53,750 bases of DNA, taken from assembly GCA_016840855.1 (NCBI GenBank), contig JAEORO010000184.1:1-53750 (forward strand). The letters are read 5' to 3'. Origin of the DNA: Candidatus Thorarchaeota archaeon (GTDB lineage: Archaea; Asgardarchaeota; Thorarchaeia; Thorarchaeales; Thorarchaeaceae). Positions within the stretch are counted from its first letter, which is position 1. Each line of letters starts with the position of its first letter. Below are positions 35,122 through 44,057 of this stretch, one piece after another. The translations under genes and the position numbers were made by a program. The notes below the pieces were generated by a model. It was not told where the DNA came from, ran no database searches, and worked only from the letters and a program-made list of their open reading frames with translations.

Positions 35122-36285
35122 TTAAGAATCTGCCCAGACTGCAAGTGCCTTCGCAGCATTGGTTTCCTTTTGATGAAGCTCAAGTAGGAGGTCTTCAACT
35201 CCTACCAAAATTTTATCGAATTTTTCTACTTCAATAGATGCTTGATTAACAAGTGAAGGAATATCAACTAGACGGTCCTTTACTTCATCCAAAGATTTTA
35301 CACCTTTTTGCTCCATGTCAAGATTATTCTGGAGATAGATTTCTCTTAATTTTCCTAGACTTGGCAAATCATCAGGTGTAAGCTGGATGGCTATGTTAGA
35401 CCAGACATCGCAGATATCATCGTAGAGAAGAGATATCTTTTGAAGTTCTGAGTCATTCATAACCTTGGAAGCATCTTTCAAAAACTGTGAGTATATTCTG
35501 CGAAAGAAGGAACCTCCACTCCCACCTACCTCAATGTAAACAAAATGTTCGATTAAGGCTTGTGCTATTGTGCGATTATCCTTCAGAAACGTAGGATACT
35601 TTGGAAGTTCATCTCTCCACTTCAAAATCCCTTTTGACCCCATATTAGCAATTGGTGGATTAAGCATGAAATCTGCGTTCTCTTTTATAGCTCCGGGGAT
35701 TATTTCTTCTAATGGAGTTAAGTTCTCAGGCATGAATACTTGCATTAATTTATTCTCTGCTGGAAATGGATGATATTTTGAAGCACGAGCGGTCTGTAGT
35801 TGTACTAATGGAATTGTAATTGGAGTAGCAAATCTATCTGAAATATGTGCTTCATTGTTTGATTCATCGATTCCATATACAAGGATAGTATGCATACCAA
35901 AATGATCGTCGCCTCCGAGTGACAGATATTCTAGAAAACCAAGGTCTGCGCAAATTAAAGCAGGTTGATCCATCTCAAGAGTTTCTCGCAGGTGTTGATG
36001 AGCACGTTGCTTCGATGAAGACTTTAGTACTTTCCATTTGCCTCCCAACCTGTCAACTGCGATGCCTAAGATTGTCGGAAATCGACCGCCGTTCATACCA
36101 CCCACAAATGGAGTTGGCATCTGCTTCATTTTCCAATAGATGAATCCTAACCCTGAGGCAATTCCTACCAGCATCTCTTCAGTAATATCATATCCCAGAT
36201 GATGAAGTAGTTTCCATAGACAACTCGTCATACAGTTTTTTCCACCTGGAAGGTGTTCAAAGTCTAGCATTATTTTTTCATTCAA
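35122..36285 (-). CDS. BtrH-N/DUF4872-like cysteine enzyme
   Basis: The N-terminal half resembles the papain-fold BtrH domain. C18 and C22 occur in GKNCMTSCLWKLLHHLGYD, H128/H132 in DDHFGMHTILVYGID, and Asp150 in ISDRF, so a C18-H132-D150 triad is plausible. The C-terminal half, helical from about residue 200, matches the DUF4872 partner domain. In butirosin synthesis BtrH moves an acyl group from a carrier protein to an amine. Here there is no carrier protein, so an amide-forming or amide-cleaving role is inference. The TTG start has an exceptional ribosome site, AGGAGGTGA, six bases upstream. That site is formed by the last two codons and stop of the padR gene, so the two are translationally coupled. 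Confidence 0.8.
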   Translation of the reverse strand: MNEKIMLDFEHLPGGKNCMTSCLWKLLHHLGYDITEEMLVGIASGLGFIYWKMKQMPTPFVGGMNGGRFPTILGIAVDRLGGKWKVLKSSSKQRAHQHLRETLEMDQPALICADLGFLEYLSLGGDDHFGMHTILVYGIDESNNEAHISDRFATPITIPLVQLQTARASKYHPFPAENKLMQVFMPENLTPLEEIIPGAIKENADFMLNPPIANMGSKGILKWRDELPKYPTFLKDNRTIAQALIEHFVYIEVGGSGGSFFRRIYSQFLKDASKVMNDSELQKISLLYDDICDVWSNIAIQLTPDDLPSLGKLREIYLQNNLDMEQKGVKSLDEVKDRLVDIPSLVNQASIEVEKFDKILVGVEDLLLELHQKETNAAKALAVWADS

Positions 36286-36291
36286 AATATT

Positions 36292-36957
36292 TCACCTCCT
36301 ATTAGCATCCTTGAAGGTGAATCCCTCTCCTCGCTCTACTTGTTTGATAAACGAATCAAGCCAAGCAATCTGACAACGGATTGACATTGCTGGTCGATCA
36401 AACAGAGTTCTAACAGCACCTATGTTCTTTATATTATTGTACTCCTCAACAGTAAGCATTCCAACTCTACTTTCAGGTAGCTCGCGTCTTAATCGTTCCA
36501 AGTCGTCCAAGTTTCGGACATTTAGCTGCATGAAATTAAGATCTTGCTCAAGATTTGCCTTGTAAATTACAAGCGCTTCCAACACTTCCTCTTGAGTAAG
36601 GAAACTCATTGCAGAAACACCAAGATCAAACAGGGTTTTTGGTCTTGGTGGGTTGCTAAGGCACATTTTAATTTGTTTTTGGAGAGTAGCTCGTCCTTTT
36701 TTGGTCAACCGGTAGGTTTTCTTTGATGCCCTCTTACTAACGTCATCCTTCTTTCCTATTATTAAACCGCGTTTTTCAAGCTCTGAAAGAGCCTTGTAAA
36801 TTGAGGAAAACCGAAGCTCAACCCATTCCCTATAGCCAAACTGTTCAATGATGTTGTTAACCTGATACCCATATTCAGCACCACCTGCAATTATAATCAA
36901 TACAGCTAGATATGTTGAAGGCAACAATTCATCTGGAACACTATCTAATCGAGCCAT
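36292..36957 (-). CDS. PadR family transcriptional regulator
   Basis: The N-terminal winged helix (about residues 10-95) has LAVLIIIAGGAEYGYQVNNI, SSIYKALSELEKRGLI and the wing KKTYRLTKKGRATLQKQ. A helical C-terminal dimerisation domain follows. PadR proteins usually repress an adjacent gene and release DNA on binding small aromatic or drug-like compounds. It heads an operon with the BtrH-like gene and faces the molybdoenzyme gene. Two 18-base direct repeats lie between the two. I use ATG 36957; TTG 36972 would run toward the repeats. Its last codons AGG AGG TGA double as ribosome site for the next gene. Confidence 0.92.
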   Translation of the reverse strand: MARLDSVPDELLPSTYLAVLIIIAGGAEYGYQVNNIIEQFGYREWVELRFSSIYKALSELEKRGLIIGKKDDVSKRASKKTYRLTKKGRATLQKQIKMCLSNPPRPKTLFDLGVSAMSFLTQEEVLEALVIYKANLEQDLNFMQLNVRNLDDLERLRRELPESRVGMLTVEEYNNIKNIGAVRTLFDRPAMSIRCQIAWLDSFIKQVERGEGFTFKDANRR

Positions 36958-36973
36958 CGTGTCCACTTTCAAA

Positions 36974-37013
36974 TATTATACCAGTAGAATATTATTATTA
37001 TACTAGTAGAATA
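36974..37013. promoter_or_regulatory. 22-base-spaced direct repeats, candidate PadR operator
   Basis: TATTATACCAGTAGAATA at 36974-36991 recurs with a single change (TATTATACTAGTAGAATA) at 36996-37013. The repeat interval is 22 bases, about two helical turns, so two dimers would sit on one face. They lie 17-56 bases before the padR start and 64-104 before the molybdoenzyme start, and include TATA-like sequence. Confidence 0.65.
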
Positions 37014-37077
37014 CTAATAAGTGTTTTGAGCAATGAATCAGAAATGTTAATGTCATTGATTTTCGTTGAATCTGTCA

Positions 37078-39477
37078 ATGGTGGTCGAGAAACATCGTTC
37101 AGCTTGCGCATTGAATTGCCCAGATATTTGTGCATACATAGTCCATATTGAGAATGGCAAAATTATTCGACTTGAAGGGGATCCAGATCACCCATATACT
37201 CTTGGAAGATGTTGTCCAAAAGGATACGCACATGTGTTGAGAATGTATTATGATGACCGTCTATTATATCCCCAAAAGAAACAACCTGATGGGACATTCA
37301 CTAGAATTTCGTGGGATGAAGTATTTGATGAAATTGCTCACAAAATGAGAGAAGCAAAAAGCCAGGATGGATCACAAAGTGTTGGAATATATTCAGGCTC
37401 TGGTAATGACGGAATGGCTCCTCGGTATGCTGCTAGATTTGCCAATGCTTTTGGTTGCAGAATGATTCCAGGGATAGCTGAAATCTGTTTTGAAGGAGCA
37501 TATGAGGGAGCTCGATTTAATGTGGGTCCATTTCCGCCTCATGAACTTCAAGATTGGGCCAATTCAAAGTGCATTGTGATTTGGGGGACAAATAAATTCG
37601 AATCAAGTATCCATTGTAAGAGAGTAATCCAAGAAGCCATTGATAATGGTGCAAAGTTGGTAGTGATAGATCCGAGGAAAACCCCATATGCAAAGATTGC
37701 CAATCTTTATACAACAATACGACCCGGAACAGACGGAGCTTTAGCTCTAGGGATAGCTAACGAGATCATTCGTAGAAACCTCTACAATCATGATTTTGTA
37801 AGGGACTACGTATTTGGTTTTGAAGAATTCAAGAAACGTGTGTCAGAATACGATACGAAGTGGGTAAGTGAAATCACCTGGGTAGATGAGAGCACTATTA
37901 GAGAACTCGCAACCATCATCGCAACAAACGGTCCGGCATTGATTACTACTGCGCCTGCAGGGATGAATCACTACACGAATGGAACTTGGGCGGCAAGAGC
38001 AGTACATAGTCTTCTTGTAATTTGTGGTTACATCGGAGTATCAGGTGGTGGTTTTCAGTATCTATCATCTGACAATAGTCCCTTTAATAGCCCAGCGGTG
38101 ACCCTTCCTCAGCTGTTGAATGAAAATGAACAACCAATTGTACCTTCTGGCACCTATCTGCCCGATTATATTCTTAAACATGAAGAGAACCCCGTAAAGA
38201 TCCTTGTAATTCAAGCAGCTAGCCCAATGACTCAGTGGCCAAATACAAACAAGGTAAAGGAATCACTAGATCGTATTCCATTCAAAGTATGCATAGATCT
38301 TGAAATGACTGATACTGCAAAACTCTGTGATATTGTCCTTCCAGCCACCTTCATCTTTGAACATCACAACCTTGTTCATTCGGAACTTCATAGAATTGTA
38401 CAATATGCACCAAAGCTTGTAGAGCCTTTAGGCGAAGTAAAGAGCGAACTAGATATTTGGAAAGGAATTTCCGAGAGACTTGGCTTTGGAGAATATTTTC
38501 AACTATCTGAATTAGATGCAATCAAACTTGCACTTCAGAGTGAAGATTGCAAAAACATCAGTCTCGAGGAATTATTAAAAAGACCAGAGGGAATCAGGAC
38601 AAGAAGTCCAGCAATTCCATTCATAGATAGTAAGTTTGCCACTGAGACTGGAAAAATAGAACTCTATTCCAAGGAACTAGAAAATCAGGGATTCGATCCA
38701 CTGCCATTCCATGAAGAACCAGTAGAGAGTCCGGTTTCAACCCCTGAAGTCTTCAAGGAATATCCATTTATCATGATTACAGGACGCCTAAGAGAACGAC
38801 TGCATTCACAGTATACCACCCTAGAAGTGGGTGGCACTGTGAAGAGTTATGCTCATTGTACGACTTGTAGGAAATGTGTGGAGGAATGTCCTGACGAAGC
38901 CATCACATTGGCTCAACCTAGTACAAGTATCATTCTCAAAGGTGCCAAACACTCACCTCAAGAACAAGCTAAGCTTAGAAAGAAGCTGGGAGAACTTGTT
39001 GGCGGATTGGCTGTACAAGTGAGTAATGAAAGCCTTCACATTCCACCTGAAATCACAGGTTTACTTATTCCGATTTGGGAACCTACAAAATGTATTGGGT
39101 GCCGAGAATGTGCCATAGATGTCTGCCTGTATGATGTTGTTACTGAACCGATTAGATTGCTGACTAAAAAAGAAGCAGGGAAACGCCATGCGTTTCTAAG
39201 GATGCATCCCCAGAAAGCTGAGGAATTTGATTTAAGAAATGGCGACAGAGTTGATGTTGAATCAAGAAGGGGAGTTGTTAAGAATATGGAGCTTATTCTA
39301 ACTGAAGATATTGACCCAAGGGTAGTCTGGTCTTCAGATGGTTGGTGGAATGAAAATGGGAACATTAACCATCTGACTGAGGACAAACATACTGCATTTG
39401 GTCATACTCCTGGATTCAATTCTGTCTTGGTACGAGTCAAAAAGACAGCTACTTTGATTGATAAGAAAGCCTGTTAG
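37078..39477 (+). CDS. molybdopterin oxidoreductase with inserted two-cluster ferredoxin segment
   Basis: Member of the DMSO reductase superfamily. An N-terminal [4Fe-4S] site uses C10, C14, C18 and C45 or C46. The central molybdopterin domain (about 50-500) includes ISWDEVFDEIA, IAEICFEGAYEGARFNVG, where Cys may be the metal ligand, and VIDPRKTPYAK. The C-terminal cofactor domain opens with PFIMITGRLRERLHSQYTTL (about 563-582). It is then interrupted by two Fe-S motifs, C594-C597-C600-C604 and C672-C675-C678-C683, and resumes at FLRMHPQKAEEFDLRNGDRV (about 710). The second motif has one extra residue before its last Cys. There is no Tat signal, so it is cytoplasmic. Substrate is unknown. ATG 37078 is preferred over TTG 37066. 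Confidence 0.9.
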   Translation: MVVEKHRSACALNCPDICAYIVHIENGKIIRLEGDPDHPYTLGRCCPKGYAHVLRMYYDDRLLYPQKKQPDGTFTRISWDEVFDEIAHKMREAKSQDGSQSVGIYSGSGNDGMAPRYAARFANAFGCRMIPGIAEICFEGAYEGARFNVGPFPPHELQDWANSKCIVIWGTNKFESSIHCKRVIQEAIDNGAKLVVIDPRKTPYAKIANLYTTIRPGTDGALALGIANEIIRRNLYNHDFVRDYVFGFEEFKKRVSEYDTKWVSEITWVDESTIRELATIIATNGPALITTAPAGMNHYTNGTWAARAVHSLLVICGYIGVSGGGFQYLSSDNSPFNSPAVTLPQLLNENEQPIVPSGTYLPDYILKHEENPVKILVIQAASPMTQWPNTNKVKESLDRIPFKVCIDLEMTDTAKLCDIVLPATFIFEHHNLVHSELHRIVQYAPKLVEPLGEVKSELDIWKGISERLGFGEYFQLSELDAIKLALQSEDCKNISLEELLKRPEGIRTRSPAIPFIDSKFATETGKIELYSKELENQGFDPLPFHEEPVESPVSTPEVFKEYPFIMITGRLRERLHSQYTTLEVGGTVKSYAHCTTCRKCVEECPDEAITLAQPSTSIILKGAKHSPQEQAKLRKKLGELVGGLAVQVSNESLHIPPEITGLLIPIWEPTKCIGCRECAIDVCLYDVVTEPIRLLTKKEAGKRHAFLRMHPQKAEEFDLRNGDRVDVESRRGVVKNMELILTEDIDPRVVWSSDGWWNENGNINHLTEDKHTAFGHTPGFNSVLVRVKKTATLIDKKAC

Positions 39478-39962
39478 AATGTTTTGTACTCTGCTGTAGG
39501 AGGCCAGACACCTAGTATTTGCCGAGTGGCTACAATTTGACCTATATGGTATGAATTATGCTGACTAAGAACCATCAGAGCTCTAAATGGAGGAACTTTT
39601 GGCCAAGATGGTAAGGCTTCAACAGACTCAATATTTTCTGCTAATCGATATGCTTCTTCGATTCCTGATTTGAATCGCTGAACTAGCTCGTCCCAATTCT
39701 CCCAATCTTTTGGGAGATTCTTTAACCAACTCGCCTCATTATTCTTAGGCCAGTTCATATCCTTCTTTCCTCTCAAAGCTTCAAGCATTAAATCCTGCCA
39801 GTATACAATATGGTATAGAATATGCCAGCAAGAATGCTCACTGTTCTTGGGTATTTTAGATGCCATCTCAAAGTTGAGATTTAGAAGTGCCTCTATTGGA
39901 TCTACATGGATATGTTGCCCCTTAATCGAGTTCTTCAATGCAGCAGTAAGAATTTCGTTCAT
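39474..39962 (-). CDS. DinB family protein
   Basis: A four-helix-bundle protein of about 162 residues of the DinB/YfiT/DUF664 group. Metal ligands are suggested by H47 and H51 in CWHILYHIVYW and by HNSYHIGQIV near residues 138-146. Members include thiol S-transferases and proteins of unknown role, so function is open. I use ATG 39962; TTG 39980 also lies in frame. Its stop overlaps the stop of the convergent molybdoenzyme gene within TTAG. Confidence 0.88.
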   Translation of the reverse strand: MNEILTAALKNSIKGQHIHVDPIEALLNLNFEMASKIPKNSEHSCWHILYHIVYWQDLMLEALRGKKDMNWPKNNEASWLKNLPKDWENWDELVQRFKSGIEEAYRLAENIESVEALPSWPKVPPFRALMVLSQHNSYHIGQIVATRQILGVWPPTAEYKTF

Positions 39963-40030
39963 ACATTGGATAAGAGTCAATGAGCTAAATGAATGTAATC
40001 TAATGAGTAGAAGTTGGATTCAGTTTAATG

Positions 40031-41317
40031 TTATAGGAATAAAATTGCCACAAGAAAGGAGTAAATTGTACTAATTACGAGATGGATGAAACCAAGTGGT
40101 AGAGCCACCTTTGTAAATTCCATAAAGCTAATTGGACGACCACCCTCCTTAGCTTGAGTCACAGCAATCATATTGGGCGCATCTCCAAATGGAATCATAT
40201 ATCCCCCGACATTAATTCCGATATATAGAGTCAAAGGTACAATGGCATTTGCACTCGATTGACCCAAACTCAGTCCGACAGGAGCCAAGAGTGCAGCGAT
40301 TGGTACATTATCGATTAGTGATAGGAAGAAGCCAGGAATCCAAATGAGGAAACCCATTCCTAGAAATATATTATCTCCAATAAGACTAGTAATACCTCCA
40401 ACAAACTCATTTATGACACCAGACCTTTCAAGTGCAGCAACAAGTCCGAAAAGACCTACAAGGAAAAAGATTGTTCCCCACGATAACTGCTGAACTAATT
40501 TCTCTGATCGTTCATGAGCGAAAACAAGCATTCCAGAAGCCACCATCATGGCTATTAGAGAAGCCTCGACTCTCAGTGCCCCAATTGTGAAAGCAAGTAC
40601 CAAGATACTCATCGCTACAATTGAAAGATAGAAGTCACGTTTTGATTTTATCATTGCACTTGGCTTAACCATGTAGAGCATATTCCAATCTGAACAAATC
40701 TCTGCATCAAATTGTGGGCCATACCATCTTAGAAGAATGAAGAGTGTGACTATTAACAGAATAATGGACAGAGGGAATAGAACGATTGCCATTAACGCGA
40801 CATCAGTTTGAGCCCAGACAGCAATAACAAGATTCGGGATTGATCCCACAAAAGAGGGTATAGAGGCAAAGTTACCAACGATAACTTCCGATATTAAGAT
40901 AGGCCGAAAATCAAGATCAATTACTTTACAAACTTCAACGGTGAACACACCCATTACTAGCATTGTAGGTAATGGATCAAGGAATAATGAGATGACAAAA
41001 ACAAAACCCATGAATGTGATGAAAATCTTTCTTGGCTCGCCTTGAGTGCCCTTCAGAAGAATCAATGCAATATATTGGAACATGCCTGAAGATGTAGCTA
41101 TAGCAACTACAATTAACATGGCTGTGACAAAGAGAATGGTATCCCATTGCATCAGAAGCACAAATTCCCGAAAAGAAAATCCATAAGCAAACCAAAGGAT
41201 GGCTCCAGCAACAGACATTGCAAATAAAACTGCAGCAGTTTCGTTAATTTTCTCTGATAGCACAATCAGTAGTGTCGCAATCAGAATGATAACGATTACA
41301 AAGCCAGCTAAATCCAT
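40031..41317 (-). CDS. ArsB/CitMHS-type (SLC13-like) membrane transporter
   Basis: About eleven or twelve transmembrane helices in 428 residues. Family features are the paired loops with FLDPLPTMLVMG in the first half and LIDNVPIAALLAPVGLSLG in the second, and GGYMIPFGDAPNMIAVTQA near the end, which form the two substrate hairpins of the ion-transporter superfamily. Candidate substrates are arsenite, Na+/H+ or dicarboxylates; no ars genes are close. An 8-base inverted repeat lies 65-89 bases upstream between it and the divergent zinc-ribbon gene. Confidence 0.85.
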   Translation of the reverse strand: MDLAGFVIVIILIATLLIVLSEKINETAAVLFAMSVAGAILWFAYGFSFREFVLLMQWDTILFVTAMLIVVAIATSSGMFQYIALILLKGTQGEPRKIFITFMGFVFVISLFLDPLPTMLVMGVFTVEVCKVIDLDFRPILISEVIVGNFASIPSFVGSIPNLVIAVWAQTDVALMAIVLFPLSIILLIVTLFILLRWYGPQFDAEICSDWNMLYMVKPSAMIKSKRDFYLSIVAMSILVLAFTIGALRVEASLIAMMVASGMLVFAHERSEKLVQQLSWGTIFFLVGLFGLVAALERSGVINEFVGGITSLIGDNIFLGMGFLIWIPGFFLSLIDNVPIAALLAPVGLSLGQSSANAIVPLTLYIGINVGGYMIPFGDAPNMIAVTQAKEGGRPISFMEFTKVALPLGFIHLVISTIYSFLVAILFL

Positions 41318-41381
41318 CTCAATCTTCTGAGATAGTTTCGAGTATTAAAAACTCGTGTTACTTTAAACCCAAAATAACTTG

Positions 41382-41406
41382 CTAGTCATGTAATACCTAT
41401 GACTAG
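41382..41406. promoter_or_regulatory. inverted repeat in the divergent promoter region
   Basis: CTAGTCAT (41382-41389) and ATGACTAG (41399-41406) are perfect 8-base arms with a 9-base spacer. The site lies between the transporter gene (start 41317, minus) and the zinc-ribbon gene (start 41464, plus) and may bind a regulator of both. Confidence 0.5.
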
Positions 41407-41463
41407 GGGACGTCATAGTGAAACCTATATCCTGTATAGAATATTGTCTGATGGAGACCAACT

Positions 41464-41871
41464 TTGTCATCAGGTAAACGGATTGCGACCATGATTATAG
41501 GCATGATTATCATGATTGGTGGCTTTTTTGGTGGATTCATACTATTCTTCTGGATGGAAGCAAGAGATATCGTAACAGTAATGCTCTATATGATACTCAT
41601 ACCAATGATGAGTTTCTGCATCGGTGCAGGAATCATTGTCTATGGTAATAAAGATGCAATGCCTCTGGGAAGAGGGGGATTTGGCCTATTTGGTACTATG
41701 GCTCGTATGGATGAACCACCAAAAGAAAAATCGTTTATTCACGAACCCCCCAGTTTCTGTTCAGACTGTGGTGCTGCATTAAGTTCTGAGGGAATTGAAT
41801 GGGTTGGTCCTCTTACTGTAAAATGCCCATATTGTGGTGCAACTCACGCTACAGAAAAACGCGAAGTTTAG
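41464..41871 (+). CDS. membrane protein with C-terminal zinc ribbon
   Basis: Two transmembrane helices (about residues 6-32 and 38-60) are followed by a polar linker and a zinc ribbon at the C-terminus. The ribbon has FCSDCGAALSS and KCPYCGATHA, giving two CxxC knuckles 27 residues apart. Such proteins are common in archaea and their role is unknown. The start is TTG 41464: GGAG lies seven bases upstream. Confidence 0.78.
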   Translation: MSSGKRIATMIIGMIIMIGGFFGGFILFFWMEARDIVTVMLYMILIPMMSFCIGAGIIVYGNKDAMPLGRGGFGLFGTMARMDEPPKEKSFIHEPPSFCSDCGAALSSEGIEWVGPLTVKCPYCGATHATEKREV

Positions 41872-41965
41872 AGCGACTTTCTTCCTTTAATCAACACAGT
41901 ACTATGATACTTACGAGTCTTATTGTTACTCGTCACGACATCTTTCATCTTGGAGATTTAACTCG

Positions 41966-43990
41966 GTGGATTTAAGACTACGATTTATGAAGGCACGAGT
42001 ATGGGTGAGTTGTGTGAATAATTATAGACATATTTTCTTTGTTACGCTATTCTGTGTTTCTCTTCTGATGGTGCCTTGGAGGATAACAGCACTTCATAAA
42101 ATGGACCCAGTGAATGGTTCAATGACTCAAGCATCTATTGATATCTTTTCAGTAATTCCAGACCCAAATCTAGAATCGCCACCTGATTCATATGTCAACG
42201 GTTCTTCAGGTGAGTTTCATTATAGTCATCAACCAAATGCGATGAGGCTCAACTGGACACATACCGCGGGGACTCCATTAGATCTTCACTCAACTGATGA
42301 TGGCACATTTCCCTTATTCAACGATAATGTCTATTTCACTCAATCATTCAACTGGCCGTACAACGATATGCCCACTGAGGTTATTGGGTATCTTAACTAT
42401 AGTACATCACTTACAGGCGATTTTCTGATGGAGGAATCAGGCTCGCAAATGTTTTGTCTATATGTGTGGTTCATAGACTCATCTGGAAATTGGCGCACAA
42501 TCTATCATTCAAATCCGCCATATCCTGACACTGAGCAATATAGACAATTGTATTCCTCATATTTCGATATTCTTGCAGGATGGGGAGGGATGATTGAAGA
42601 CGAGAACGGCATCCAGGAAGACCCACTGGATACTCTTTCGATAGGCATAGGGTTGGTACCTACTCTCGATTTTCTTGACTCTCAAGGCACAGAACCCTGG
42701 CAAGAGTACAATGGTTCAGTCAGTTTCATAATATCCTACATGGACATACAGGTTGTGATGGAAACAGAACCCGATCCTGCAAATCACCTAATACCGCTCT
42801 ACAACGTTTCATATAAAACGACACTAGGGGAAGTCTATTCATTATCCCCATTAGATCCATCAACTCCCTTGATGGATTCTGGATATGATCTCAGTACTGA
42901 TCCTACAGGGAACGTATACATCACAGGTTACACATCGATTCCATATGATATATACCATGAAATCGGGGTGTCCCAAAGGCATCAATTCCTGATTAAGTAT
43001 GATCCGATGCTGAATCGCCAATGGATTGTCCGGAATGACAATGGGACTCAAGGCACTGCAATCATTTTCAATGACGGATACATATTTACAACTGGAAGTC
43101 ATAGGTACAGCGACCCTGTTAGGAGAAATATGATAGTAACAAAATGGACCACTAGCGGAACTAAAGTATGGGAATCTGAGTGGGGAGAATTATATGACCA
43201 GATAGGGATCGCTCTAGGAGTTCATAAGGATGGTTCTGTTTATGTGATGGTTAGTGATTACAACTATGTGGAACCTCCAGGGTATCAAAGATCCAACTTG
43301 TTGAAATTTGATAGCTCTGGTTTATTTCTATGGAATAAATCACTACCACTCTCCTCGATTGAAGATGTACCCGGATCTCTGCATGTCTTTGATTCACACA
43401 TCTTCTATGAAATTCAGGGATTAATGATGACTATGGACTTGGAAGGGAATATCGTATGGGATGGTGCTGCCTGGGGTGCAACTACGGACGAGAACGGTAC
43501 AATTTATGCCATCACTAGTCAAGGTGCTGGTCTAGAGATAAACCAGTTTGACATTGAAGGAAATGAAACATGGACTGAGTACTATGAAGTGGAATATCCG
43601 ACAGGATGGATAGAATTTCTGAGAATGATTGACATTGCACTCACACCAACAGATGAACTTCTGATTCTGTATCAAGCTGACTTCATAGATGATTCGTATT
43701 TCCTACTCAAATATGATACAAACGGGACATTCATTGAATCTTGGGAAATTGGTGATGATAATTGGCCATATAGTACAAGCTATTCACCGACGATGGAGGT
43801 TGCATCAAGTGGACTCATGTATCTCTCACTCAATATGTACTCTTGGAATGTAGTAGTGCAGGGGTATGTGGTGGGAGAGTATGCAATTCCTATTCCTAAT
43901 CCAGACATCCTGCAATTAGCAGTAATCGGAGGTGGAGTAGGGATGATTCTTCTCGTAGGAGTGTATTGGTATAGGAAGAAGCAAGTTTAG
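41966..43990 (+). CDS. exported beta-propeller (SBBP-like) protein with C-terminal anchor
   Basis: A signal-anchor helix (about residues 22-42) is followed by a beta domain of about 230 residues that is not recognised. Then come SBBP-type propeller repeats: DPTGNVYITGYTS, QFLIKYDPMLNRQW, IVTKWTTSGTKVWESEWGE, HKDGSVYVMVSDY and LLKFDSSGLFLWNKS. The C-terminal helix LAVIGGGVGMILLVGVYWY is followed by RKKQV. Many NxS/T sequons suggest glycosylation. The start is GTG 41966 with GGAG ten bases upstream. The family is known for surface propellers; ligand and role are unknown. Confidence 0.82.
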   Translation: MDLRLRFMKARVWVSCVNNYRHIFFVTLFCVSLLMVPWRITALHKMDPVNGSMTQASIDIFSVIPDPNLESPPDSYVNGSSGEFHYSHQPNAMRLNWTHTAGTPLDLHSTDDGTFPLFNDNVYFTQSFNWPYNDMPTEVIGYLNYSTSLTGDFLMEESGSQMFCLYVWFIDSSGNWRTIYHSNPPYPDTEQYRQLYSSYFDILAGWGGMIEDENGIQEDPLDTLSIGIGLVPTLDFLDSQGTEPWQEYNGSVSFIISYMDIQVVMETEPDPANHLIPLYNVSYKTTLGEVYSLSPLDPSTPLMDSGYDLSTDPTGNVYITGYTSIPYDIYHEIGVSQRHQFLIKYDPMLNRQWIVRNDNGTQGTAIIFNDGYIFTTGSHRYSDPVRRNMIVTKWTTSGTKVWESEWGELYDQIGIALGVHKDGSVYVMVSDYNYVEPPGYQRSNLLKFDSSGLFLWNKSLPLSSIEDVPGSLHVFDSHIFYEIQGLMMTMDLEGNIVWDGAAWGATTDENGTIYAITSQGAGLEINQFDIEGNETWTEYYEVEYPTGWIEFLRMIDIALTPTDELLILYQADFIDDSYFLLKYDTNGTFIESWEIGDDNWPYSTSYSPTMEVASSGLMYLSLNMYSWNVVVQGYVVGEYAIPIPNPDILQLAVIGGGVGMILLVGVYWYRKKQV

Positions 43991-44057
43991 ATGAAATCGC
44001 TTGGTTCGGAAGCTATTTGACCACGAATAATACCGAACTCCATTGAGGAATCCAGAA

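Noticed and set aside
37078..39477. Formate dehydrogenase with selenocysteine
   Set aside because: No in-frame TGA is read through and no SECIS-like element was seen; the aligned position is an ordinary Cys (EICFEGA), and no FDH partner subunits are adjacent.
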